Shown: positions 1-6,205 of the stretch, one piece after another
Layout: the number at the start of each line of letters is the position of its first letter
Numbering within the stretch: position 1 is the stretch's first letter
NCBI GenBank assembly: GCA_023142645.1
Contig: JAGLJE010000085.1
Span: 1 to 9,980, forward strand
DNA length: 9,980 nucleotides
Direction: 5' to 3'
Origin: Candidatus Altimarinota bacterium
Lineage (GTDB): Bacteria > Patescibacteriota > Gracilibacteria > JAHISY01
Made by a program: the position numbers and the translations under genes
The notes under the pieces: model-generated
The model's database searches: none
The model's input: only the letters and a program-made list of their open reading frames with translations
What the model was told of the DNA's origin: nothing

Positions 1-2
1 CT

Positions 3-488
3 TTGAATATGCTTCATTACGCAAAAACTCAAGCAAAAAAGATTGCAGATGAATTAAATTCTGACAAACATCCGCACAATTGGATTGACAAATCAACAGC
101 AATCGAATTTTATATTATTTCTTTTGGTCAGCTTATTTACATATTGTCTGAAACATTGAAAAAATTATACAAAAATAAACATGCCAAAATCGGAAAAATT
201 TTCAAAATAAAAGAAATCGATGATTGGTATTTGTTTGCACAAAAAGTAAAGCATAATAATAAACCACCCATTAGACATCAGAACATAACAATTACACTAC
301 CTCGCGACAAAAACAAACTGGGCAAAACAACAGTCAAAACATTTCATAATTTCACATTTAAATCAGGAAAAACAGAAATCTCAATAAAAAATATGGAAGA
401 GAAAATGAGTGAAATCCATAAATTATTATTAACTAAGATTGAAAATTTCTACACACACAAAGATTCTCCTGCTCGGCAATCTCTTTAA
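3..488 (+). CDS. Unidentified AT-rich protein, possibly 5'-truncated by the window edge
   Basis: I do not recognise this protein. The frame is open to the left edge. A TTG at 3 and an ATG at 9 are possible starts, but the gene may begin outside the window. The 161 visible residues are rich in Lys, Asn, Ile and His. There is no signal peptide, and one hydrophobic stretch (about residues 35-50, FYIISFGQLIYILSE) looks like a buried helix rather than a clear membrane span. The C-terminal part is basic and probably helical. Base use is far more AT-rich than in the neighbours, and the GCG/CGC-rich words common in the rest of the window are nearly absent, which suggests recent acquisition or a mobile or defence context. 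It ends in TAA 36 bases from the convergent helicase gene. It is probably a real gene because the frame is long and intact. Confidence 0.55.
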   Translation: MNMLHYAKTQAKKIADELNSDKHPHNWIDKSTAIEFYIISFGQLIYILSETLKKLYKNKHAKIGKIFKIKEIDDWYLFAQKVKHNNKPPIRHQNITITLPRDKNKLGKTTVKTFHNFTFKSGKTEISIKNMEEKMSEIHKLLLTKIENFYTHKDSPARQSL

Positions 489-524
489 CTTAAAAATGTT
501 TATCGAAAAACGCCGAATTTAATT

Positions 525-3494
525 TCATCCCCTCCCGCAAATCTCCCGAAAATCACACCGCCCGCATTCTCCTTCTTCGCAGCCAAATTCGAGATTTTGA
601 ATTTTTTGCCACGCTTCCTGAATTTGCTTTTTTAATTCTTCAATCTCCTCTTTTTTCGGAGTGAAAGTTTCATCACGAAATTCGCCTGCATCATTTTCTC
701 GTACGAAACTCAAAACCGCCTCCGCGGGTTTGAAAATGAAGCGCGAATCAAGTTCCGCAAGGAGGAGGTAAAAAAGCAGTTGCCGGTACGCATCGCCTGT
801 CGAATTCGCCGTCTCCCCCCGAATCGCCGCCCGCGAGTACGGTTTTTGCGATTTGTAATCGATGAAACTAACCACGTTCGCGGATTCCGGCAGCGCATCA
901 ATCCGGTCGACTTTTCCGGCAAGTGGAATGTTATCTAGACGAACTTCGTGTTTCGCAAAATTGAACTCTACCTCCGCGGGCAATTGTAAATTCGGAATAT
1001 GAAAAGCGAGATATTTTTCCACCGCAGGAACTGCGTCTCTCTCCAAATTTTCCCGCTGCGATTTCGTGAGCGGCTCGCGATCGAAACTTTTTCGGAGCGC
1101 GGTAATCGCGATTTCGGGTTTCGGAAGGTGTCCGACTCGTTTAAATTCGCGGAAAAACTCCTCGAAAGCGGCGTGCACCGCCGTCCCAAAAATCGCGCCC
1201 ATCCGCATACTCGCATCGACTTTCGCGGGCAGTCGGAGAAGATTTTGAAAAAGAAATTTCCGCGGACACGCGAGATAATTATTCAGCGCGGTTGGCGAGA
1301 GTCGAAAATTTTCTAGCAAACTCGCCAGAAATCTTTTCGTGTCTTCGCTGAATTCCGTTTTCTTCGATTTCGAAAGAGTAGTCGGTAGCGCAGCTAAACC
1401 AGCACTCGGCGCCTCCGCTTTTTCAATCAAATCCAACGGGATTTCCGCGATGAAACGGGAAGCAGCAAGCTCGCGAAATTCATACTCCCGCGCAGATAAA
1501 ATCGTGAGAAATTTCTTCGCACGCGTCATCGCTACGAAAAAAAGCCGCCGCTCATCCTCTATTTTTTTTTCTTTCTCGTCAGAAGTTTTCAGCAAATCTG
1601 GCAGCTTCAACATCTCACGCTTCCCCCGCCCTCCCCACGAGTTGTCATCCGCGTGGATAATAAAAACATTTTCCCATTCCAAACCTTTCGCGGAATGCGC
1701 AGTCGTGAGGGTAATCGCTTCGTGAGCGCGCGAAGGGGTGCGAATTGGGATGAAGTTTTTTTCCATCGCGATCAAATCTTCGAGCAAATTTTTTAAATTC
1801 GTATCCTCCTGCGAGATTGCAAAATTCCGCACGAATGTAAAAAAAGCCGCGAGTGCTTCCGCACTTTCGAATTCTTTATTTTCCACAATTTTTGAATTTA
1901 ACCCGCTCTCGCTCGAAACATTTTCCGCAAATTCAAGGAGATTCTGCTCGGCTTTCATTTTTTGGAAATGCAACAACTTCTCACCAAATTCACGAACTTT
2001 TTTGTTTTCCGATTCGAGAGAAATATCGAGAAAAGCTTTTTTGAAATCAACTTCTTTCGAAATTTTGTAAACTTCCACTTCCGGAATCTCCGCGAAATCC
2101 GCGAAAAAAATCGCGAGAGAAGCAAGCGCATCTTTGGGATTCTCAATCGCGCGAAGAATTTTGACGAGCTGCCGAACACGAAAATTGAGGAGCGCGTTCA
2201 AACCGTCCGCGCGAAAAAATGGCACGCCCTTTCGCTGCAAAAATTCCGCGAGAGAATTCCCATGCGCGCGGTTACGATAAATCACCGCGATTTCGTGAAG
2301 CGGAGTTTTCGCTTCCACCAACTTTTGAATCTCGCTCCCCACGAAAGCAACCTCGTCCGCTTCGCTCACCGCTTCAATAATCCGCGGCTTCGGTGAATTT
2401 TTGGGAGAAATTTCCGCGCTAATCTTTTTGGAAACTCCCTCGATTCGATTCGTCAGCCGCTCCTCATTTTTTTCAATCACTCGCGACACCACATCGAGAA
2501 TCGGCTGTGTGGAGCGGTAATTTTTCGTAAGCGTAATAATTTTGGCTGCCGGAAAATTTTTGTGAAATTCGAGAATATTTGCGAGCGACGCGCCCTGAAA
2601 TCGATAAATCGACTGATCATCATCACCGACCACGCAGAGATTCGGCTTCGCGTCAAAGCTACTCCATGCTTTCAAAATAGCATTTTGCGCACCATTCGTG
2701 TCTTGAAATTCATCGACAGTCGCGTACAAAAAATTTTCCTGAAGGTGCGCGAGTAGAAACTCACTTTCAGAATTTAATTTTTCGACAACCGAAAGAATTA
2801 AGTCATCAAAATCAGTAAAACCTCGTTCGAGCAGTTCAGTTTGATATTTTTCGTAAAAATCAGCGAGTTCGAAATTCTTCGCGAGCTGTCTTTCTTTTTG
2901 AAGAATTTTACCGAACGGTTTTTTTGTCCGCGGATTGATCCGCTCGGAATTTGAGAGTTCAGTTTTTTCATTTTCGAGAATTTCGAGAAATTTCTGCGAC
3001 GCAATCCCCTCTCGCTTCAAATCAGAAAGTGCGCGTGAAAGATCGCGAAGATAAAGATCAGGCGCACGCAGTGGCGCGAGCAATGGAAAATTTCCGTTCG
3101 AAAGAATTTCGCGAAAAATCTGAATTTGCCGGAGTTCGTCGATTTGAATTCGCTCGCGAGTAGTCGCGAACTCAGAAGGAAAAGTGGAGTGCAACCGCGC
3201 ACAAAAAGCGTGAAATGTAAACGCGGAAATTCCGAACGCATCACTGCCGATAACTGAAGCCAGCCGTTTTTTCAGCGCAATCGCACCAGATTCGGTGAAA
3301 GTGAGTGCAAGTAAATTATGAGGTCGCGCGTGGGTTTTTGCGAGAATGTTTGCAAGACGAAGCGCGAGCGTCTGTGTTTTACCTGTACCCGGACCAGCAA
3401 CGACAAGCAGCGGACCCTCAATATTTTCCGCCGCCTCCCGCTGCGCAGGATTCAATTTTTCGAATTCGAGTTGGAATTTTTCTTTAAAATTCAC
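525..3494 (-). CDS. UvrD/Rep-family superfamily 1 helicase fused to a RecB-like PD-(D/E)XK nuclease
   Basis: This is an ATP-dependent 3'-5' DNA helicase-nuclease of 989 residues, expected to process DNA ends or repair intermediates in the cytoplasm. SF1A motifs are complete: Q-motif region LNPAQREA (14-21), Walker A AGPGTGKT (33-40), Ia TFTESGA (65-71), II DEFQDTN (261-267), III VVGDDDQSIYRFQGA (288-302), IV NYRST (325-329), V TTAHSAKGLEW (597-607) and VI DERRLFFVAMTRAK (647-660). The C-terminal quarter is a RecB/AddB-type nuclease: LSPTALNNYLACPRKF (732-747), His774, Asp863 in GKVDRID, Asp879-Tyr-Lys881 and Gln905. Cys743 together with Cys977, Cys980 and Cys986 (C-x2-C-x5-C) matches the Fe-S staple of AddB-like nucleases. 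The start is GTG at 3494, supported by a TAAAAT box 6 bases upstream and by the Q motif lying close behind. It stops at TGA. It stands alone, with no AddA/RecC-like partner beside it. The family call is secure; the exact pathway is inferred. Confidence 0.95.
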   Translation of the reverse strand: MNFKEKFQLEFEKLNPAQREAAENIEGPLLVVAGPGTGKTQTLALRLANILAKTHARPHNLLALTFTESGAIALKKRLASVIGSDAFGISAFTFHAFCARLHSTFPSEFATTRERIQIDELRQIQIFREILSNGNFPLLAPLRAPDLYLRDLSRALSDLKREGIASQKFLEILENEKTELSNSERINPRTKKPFGKILQKERQLAKNFELADFYEKYQTELLERGFTDFDDLILSVVEKLNSESEFLLAHLQENFLYATVDEFQDTNGAQNAILKAWSSFDAKPNLCVVGDDDQSIYRFQGASLANILEFHKNFPAAKIITLTKNYRSTQPILDVVSRVIEKNEERLTNRIEGVSKKISAEISPKNSPKPRIIEAVSEADEVAFVGSEIQKLVEAKTPLHEIAVIYRNRAHGNSLAEFLQRKGVPFFRADGLNALLNFRVRQLVKILRAIENPKDALASLAIFFADFAEIPEVEVYKISKEVDFKKAFLDISLESENKKVREFGEKLLHFQKMKAEQNLLEFAENVSSESGLNSKIVENKEFESAEALAAFFTFVRNFAISQEDTNLKNLLEDLIAMEKNFIPIRTPSRAHEAITLTTAHSAKGLEWENVFIIHADDNSWGGRGKREMLKLPDLLKTSDEKEKKIEDERRLFFVAMTRAKKFLTILSAREYEFRELAASRFIAEIPLDLIEKAEAPSAGLAALPTTLSKSKKTEFSEDTKRFLASLLENFRLSPTALNNYLACPRKFLFQNLLRLPAKVDASMRMGAIFGTAVHAAFEEFFREFKRVGHLPKPEIAITALRKSFDREPLTKSQRENLERDAVPAVEKYLAFHIPNLQLPAEVEFNFAKHEVRLDNIPLAGKVDRIDALPESANVVSFIDYKSQKPYSRAAIRGETANSTGDAYRQLLFYLLLAELDSRFIFKPAEAVLSFVRENDAGEFRDETFTPKKEEIEELKKQIQEAWQKIQNLEFGCEEGECGRCDFREICGRG

Positions 3495-3500
3495 TAAGCA

Positions 3501-3509
3501 ATTTTAGCA
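3501..3509 (-). promoter_or_regulatory. Extended -10 box of the helicase gene, leaderless layout
   Basis: On the minus strand the sequence reads TGC-TAAAAT, then six bases (TGCTTA), then the GTG start at 3494. The TG-n before the hexamer is an extended -10 feature. No -35 box is seen at normal spacing and there is no Shine-Dalgarno sequence. Transcription from this box would begin at or next to the GTG. Confidence 0.6.
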
Positions 3510-3544
3510 AAAGGTTTTCTAAAAATTTCTCAAAATCCTAAAAC

Positions 3545-3598
3545 CCAAATTTTCGAATTTGGAAATTGGAAATTATGATTTGGAAATTTGGAATATGG
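3545..3598. repeat. Heptanucleotide repeat tract, unit about AAATTGG, with one inverted copy
   Basis: From 3556 the sequence splits into AATTTGG, AAATTGG, AAATTAT, GATTTGG, AAATTTGG (8 bases) and AATATGG, that is, degenerate tandem 7-base units. The first unit is preceded by its exact inverse, CCAAATT at 3545-3551, separated by TTCG. This gives a 7-bp hairpin with a TTCG loop (3545-3562). No T-run follows the hairpin, so a terminator role is unlikely. Confidence 0.6.
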
Positions 3599-3608
3599 AG
3601 ATTTTTGG

Positions 3609-3850
3609 TTTGAGTAAATAATTTATATTTTGCAGTTGGGAGTTTCCATAGCTAGTTTATTCTGAAATTTCGTAGCTGTACTACCAGAAACAAACCCCAC
3701 TGGTCTTTCGGGCATCCCCCTTTATCAGGGGGGAAAGTGGACAGTACAAAAGTGAACAAAAGGGCAGCGAAGCACCTGAATTATGGAAGATGTTAGAGCT
3801 AGGGGTTTTTCATGGACAGCAGGGAGTTTTTTTTGAAAGTAAAATAAACT
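3609..3850. other. Gene-free stretch with a C/G palindrome and short repeats; possible relic of a dispersed element
   Basis: I see no coding frame here. It holds three small inverted repeats in a row: GTAG/CTAC (3672-3684), ACCAG/CTGGT (3683-3704) and CCCCC-TTTATCA-GGGGGG (3716-3733). A 10-base direct repeat with one mismatch, AAAGTGGACA/AAAGTGAACA, lies at 3734-3743 and 3749-3758. Its composition differs from both the neighbouring genes and the heptamer tracts. The C5/G6 palindrome resembles dispersed intergenic palindromes known from many bacterial genomes, but I cannot name a family. A small structured RNA is also possible; I recognise none of the standard ones (SRP RNA, RNase P, tmRNA, 6S). 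Confidence 0.35.
3716..3733. repeat. C5/G6 palindrome
   Basis: CCCCC at 3716-3720 and GGGGGG at 3728-3733 flank a 7-base loop, TTTATCA. The stem is GC-only in an otherwise AT-rich spacer. It could be a REP-like element, a transposon-end relic, or part of an RNA. There is no following T-run on either strand that would make a standard terminator. Confidence 0.5.
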
Positions 3851-3878
3851 TTATTCTTTATTCTTTATCCTTTATTCT
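3851..3878. repeat. Four tandem heptamers, unit TTATTCT
   Basis: The tract is TTATTCT, TTATTCT, TTATCCT, TTATTCT: four units, one with a single change. It ends six bases before the kinase start codon, so the last unit overlaps the place where a -10 box would sit. Confidence 0.75.
3873..3878 (+). promoter_or_regulatory. Weak candidate -10 box of the kinase gene inside the heptamer tract
   Basis: TATTCT, formed by the last TTATTCT repeat, lies six bases (TTTTGT) before the ATG at 3885. This is the same distance seen for the stronger TAAAAT boxes elsewhere in the window. It matches TAnnnT only, and no Shine-Dalgarno sequence is present. The call rests on position more than on sequence. Confidence 0.3.
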
Positions 3879-3884
3879 TTTTGT

Positions 3885-4400
3885 ATGAACATCCTCCTCC
3901 TCGGTATGCCTGGCAGCGGAAAAACGAAAGTTGGGAAACTACTCGCGAAAGAATTACAACGTGAGTTTGTCGATATCGATGAATTTATTTTTGAAAAAAC
4001 AGGGAAAGATTCGGCTGAACATTTGAAAGAATTGGGCGATGCAGAATTTTTGAAATTTGAAGCAGGGCTCGTGAAAAAAATTAAAACAGTTGATGCGGTG
4101 ATCGCCGCGAGCGGTAGTGTGCCGCTCGTCGCGGAGGGAATTGAGCATTTGAAAAAAAATGCTTTCGTAATCTGGCTGAAACCTTCCCTGAAAATTATCA
4201 AGGAACGGATAGGAAAGCGGAGCGATGGAATTTCGAGAATTGTGGGCGCGCAAACAAAAACTCTCGCGGAAATTTGGGAGTGGCGGAAAAAAGCTTATCA
4301 ATTCCATCATCACGCCATTCTCGATATTGAAACCGAAATTCCCACAGAAGAGGTGGTGGAGCAAGTTTTGAAAATTTTGAAGGAAAATGCGATCGTCTAA
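3885..4400 (+). CDS. Shikimate-kinase-like P-loop kinase with altered substrate motifs
   Basis: This 171-residue protein has shikimate kinase length and layout. Shikimate kinases move the ATP gamma-phosphate to the 3-OH of shikimate in the cytoplasm. Visible are Walker A GMPGSGKT (7-14), the acidic pair VDID (29-32), the VIWL strand (95-98), a lid-like stretch with Arg118 in GISRIVGAQ, and WRKKAY (133-138). Two substrate-site motifs are not canonical: the usual FR-x-x-E reads FLKFE (55-59), with Lys near the shikimate-binding Arg, and the usual GGG loop reads ASGS (75-78). The substrate may therefore not be shikimate. No other aro gene is in the window. It is convergent with the methyltransferase gene, 23 bases away. 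The ATG at 3885 leaves only three residues before the first beta-strand's glycine loop region, which is normal for the family. aroK is possible, but I leave the symbol open. Confidence 0.75.
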   Translation: MNILLLGMPGSGKTKVGKLLAKELQREFVDIDEFIFEKTGKDSAEHLKELGDAEFLKFEAGLVKKIKTVDAVIAASGSVPLVAEGIEHLKKNAFVIWLKPSLKIIKERIGKRSDGISRIVGAQTKTLAEIWEWRKKAYQFHHHAILDIETEIPTEEVVEQVLKILKENAIV

Positions 4401-4423
4401 AAATAGAAGAGTCGAATCTGAAA

Positions 4424-4951
4424 TCAAATTTTTTTGTAAACGAAAATTGCACCCGCTTTACCTTCCTTTTCGTATTTTTTGTGAAGTTTAAAATTCGGCA
4501 GAGAAAAACTCGCACTTATCACTCGCGCGCCGCGCTTTAATTCTTTTTTAAATTTCGGCGATAACTTTTTCATCACTTCTGGAAGAAGATAGCAAAAAAC
4601 AACATCCGCCTTTTTCAAATCCGCGTTAAAAAAATTACGACGGTAAATTTTGGATTTCGCGCGATGGAGAATCCGATTAATTTGCGCGAGCAGCCACACA
4701 AAAATCGAAATTTCGTAACCCTCCGCTTTCGCATGAAATTTCTTTTCCGCTAGAAAAATAATTCTCCCATCCCCACAGCCGAGATCAATTACGCGCTCAT
4801 TTCTTTTGATTTTCGCCACTCGCAACATCTTTTCGATCGTATCGCGATTCGAAGGAACAAATGGTGAACGAAAAAATCCTGCGACGAAAAAATAAAAAAG
4901 CGCGAGAAGAAGGAGAATTCCGAGAAGCGCAGCAAAATCAATTAAGTTCAC
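4424..4951 (-). CDS. Membrane-anchored class I SAM methyltransferase, FAM173/ATPSCKMT-like
   Basis: This 175-residue protein has one N-terminal hydrophobic segment (about 7-27), then PFVPSNRDTIEKML (30-43), then SAM motif I VIDLGCGDGRI (54-64) and the acidic GYE (78-80). The order of membrane segment, P-x-V/L-P-S/T-x-x motif, D-L-G-x-G-D-G-R, GYE, a helix with aromatic residues (VWLLAQ), a late CYLLPEVMKKL and RVISASFSLP (143-152) matches the FAM173 family. That family includes the mitochondrial ATP synthase c-subunit lysine methyltransferase. A lysine methyltransferase acting on a membrane protein is therefore a reasonable guess; the substrate here is unknown. The GTG start at 4951 is backed by a TAAAAT box 6 bases upstream and gives a complete membrane anchor. 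It stops at TGA. It is divergent from ribBA and shares a 54-base promoter gap with it. Confidence 0.8.
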   Translation of the reverse strand: MNLIDFAALLGILLLLALFYFFVAGFFRSPFVPSNRDTIEKMLRVAKIKRNERVIDLGCGDGRIIFLAEKKFHAKAEGYEISIFVWLLAQINRILHRAKSKIYRRNFFNADLKKADVVFCYLLPEVMKKLSPKFKKELKRGARVISASFSLPNFKLHKKYEKEGKAGAIFVYKKI

Positions 4952-4957
4952 GCGAGC

Positions 4958-4963
4958 ATTTTA
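4958..4963 (-). promoter_or_regulatory. -10 box of the methyltransferase gene, leaderless layout
   Basis: TAAAAT on the minus strand, then six bases (GCTCGC), then the GTG start at 4951. There is no Shine-Dalgarno sequence. It is in mirror orientation to the ribBA box 30 bases away. Confidence 0.6.
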
Positions 4964-4992
4964 ACGGATTCGCTTCGGGATAAAGTTTCTTT

Positions 4993-4998
4993 TAAAAT
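4993..4998 (+). promoter_or_regulatory. -10 box of ribBA, leaderless layout
   Basis: TAAAAT, then seven bases (CACGCGG), then the ATG at 5006. No Shine-Dalgarno sequence is seen. A poor -35-like TTCGCT lies 18 bases upstream (4969-4974). The leader is far too short for an FMN riboswitch. Confidence 0.6.
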
Positions 4999-5005
4999 CA
5001 CGCGG

Positions 5006-6205
5006 ATGCTGAACTCAATTCAAGAAGCAATTCGCGAAATTAAAAAAGGGAAACCTGTAATCGTGGTGGATGATGAGAATCGCGAAAATGAGGGTGATCT
5101 CGTTGTCGCTGCGGAAAAAACCACACCGGCAATTATCAATTTTTTTGCAAAAGAGGGGCGTGGTTTGATTTGCACTCCCGTCGCAAAGGAAATCGCGGAG
5201 CGACTGAATTTCCCGCCGATGAACGTAAATTGCGAAAATCCTGAGGGCTGCAATTTTGCAATTTCGTGTGATTTAAAAAAAGGAATCGCAAGTGGAATTT
5301 CCGCTTCCGACCGCGCGAAAACGATCCGCCACATCGTGAATAAAAAAGCAAAAACGTCTGATTTCGTACGACCAGGTCATGTTTTTCCACTCCGCGCAAA
5401 AGAAGGTGGCGTACTCATCCGCGCCGGTCATACCGAAGCAGCAGTCGATCTCGCACGACTCGCGGGACTGCAGCCAGTAGGAACAATCTGTGAAATTATG
5501 AAAGATGATGGCACGATGGCGCGCTTTTCTGATTTGCGGAAATTCGCGAAGAAATGGAAGTTGAAATTAATCTCGATTGAAGACTTGATTGCCTTCCGAC
5601 TGCAGCGGGAAAAATTTGTCGAACGAGTGGCAGAGGCCGCACTACCAACGGCATTCGGAGAGTTTCGAATTTTCGCGTACCGGAATTTACTGAATCCGGC
5701 AGAGGAGCATCTCGCACTCGTTCATGGAAATATTAAAAATAAGAAAAATGTGCTTGTCCGCGTGCATTCGGAATGTCTGACCTCTGACGCTTTCCACTCG
5801 CTCCGTTGCGACTGTCGCGAGCAAAAAGAGGTGGCGTTGAAAAAAATTGCGAAAGCAGGCGGAGTATTGCTTTTTATGAAACAGGAAGGACGCGGAATCG
5901 GGCTTTGTAATAAAATTCGTGCGTACGAACTTCAAGATTCCGGCGTGGATACGGTCGAGGCGAATTTGAAATTAGGATTCGGAGCAGACGAGAGAAATTA
6001 CGGAATCGGCGCACAAATTCTCGCCGATCTCGGACTCACTTCGATCAAACTTCTCACGAATAACCCAAAAAAACTCGCAGGAATCGAGGGCTACGGACTG
6101 AAAGTGGTGAAAAGAATTCCACTCGAAACGGAACCAACCGCGCGAAACTGGAAATATCTCGCGGCGAAAAAAAAGAAGCTCGGTCATCAATTGAAAAATG
6201 TTTGA
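5006..6205 (+). CDS. ribBA: Bifunctional DHBP synthase / GTP cyclohydrolase II
   Basis: The protein starts both branches of riboflavin synthesis. The N-terminal half (about 1-200) makes 3,4-dihydroxy-2-butanone 4-phosphate from ribulose 5-phosphate; the C-terminal half (about 205-385) opens GTP to the pyrimidine precursor. RibB motifs: VDDENRENEGD (21-31), GLIC (53-56), ASGISASDR (95-103) and RAGHTEAAVDLARLAGL (139-155). RibA motifs: zinc cysteines 257, 268 and 270 in the C-x10-C-x-C pattern, QEGRGIGL (293-300), Tyr307, TVEAN (316-320), GADERNYGIGAQ (326-337, with catalytic Arg330) and LLTNNPKK (349-356). Its 399 residues match normal RibBA length and no active-site residue looks lost in either half. 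The frame ends in TGA inside the start of ribD (8-base overlap), so the two genes form an operon and are probably translationally coupled. Confidence 0.97.
   Translation: MLNSIQEAIREIKKGKPVIVVDDENRENEGDLVVAAEKTTPAIINFFAKEGRGLICTPVAKEIAERLNFPPMNVNCENPEGCNFAISCDLKKGIASGISASDRAKTIRHIVNKKAKTSDFVRPGHVFPLRAKEGGVLIRAGHTEAAVDLARLAGLQPVGTICEIMKDDGTMARFSDLRKFAKKWKLKLISIEDLIAFRLQREKFVERVAEAALPTAFGEFRIFAYRNLLNPAEEHLALVHGNIKNKKNVLVRVHSECLTSDAFHSLRCDCREQKEVALKKIAKAGGVLLFMKQEGRGIGLCNKIRAYELQDSGVDTVEANLKLGFGADERNYGIGAQILADLGLTSIKLLTNNPKKLAGIEGYGLKVVKRIPLETEPTARNWKYLAAKKKKLGHQLKNV

Noticed and set aside
1339..1725. Open frame of 128 codons on the plus strand inside the helicase gene, with others such as 1962-2396
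   Set aside because: They lie wholly opposite a clearly coding helicase with complete motifs. The products are Ser/Phe/Arg-rich with no recognisable domain, as expected from antisense of this biased codon usage.
3545..3562. Terminator (7-bp hairpin with TTCG loop)
   Set aside because: No T-run follows on either strand and no gene ends towards it; both flanking genes diverge. It is better explained as an inverted copy of the heptamer unit.
3851..3878. CRISPR array
   Set aside because: The repeats are directly adjacent 7-base units without spacers, and no cas gene is nearby.
3954..4427. 157-codon minus-strand frame opposite the kinase gene
   Set aside because: The plus-strand frame has Walker A and kinase-family spacing. 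The antisense product is low-complexity and Phe/Ser-rich.
4428..4435. T-run as terminator of the kinase gene
   Set aside because: No stable stem precedes it. Only a 4-bp TCTA/TAGA pairing is found, at the stop codon, and the T-run codes for the end of the opposing methyltransferase.
4952..5005. FMN riboswitch ahead of ribBA
   Set aside because: Only 54 bases lie between the divergent starts, far less than the FMN aptamer needs, and none of its conserved elements is visible.
525..6205. UGA-recoded genetic code (code 25)
   Set aside because: TGA ends the helicase, methyltransferase and ribBA frames at normal family lengths, and glycines in all motifs use GGN codons.
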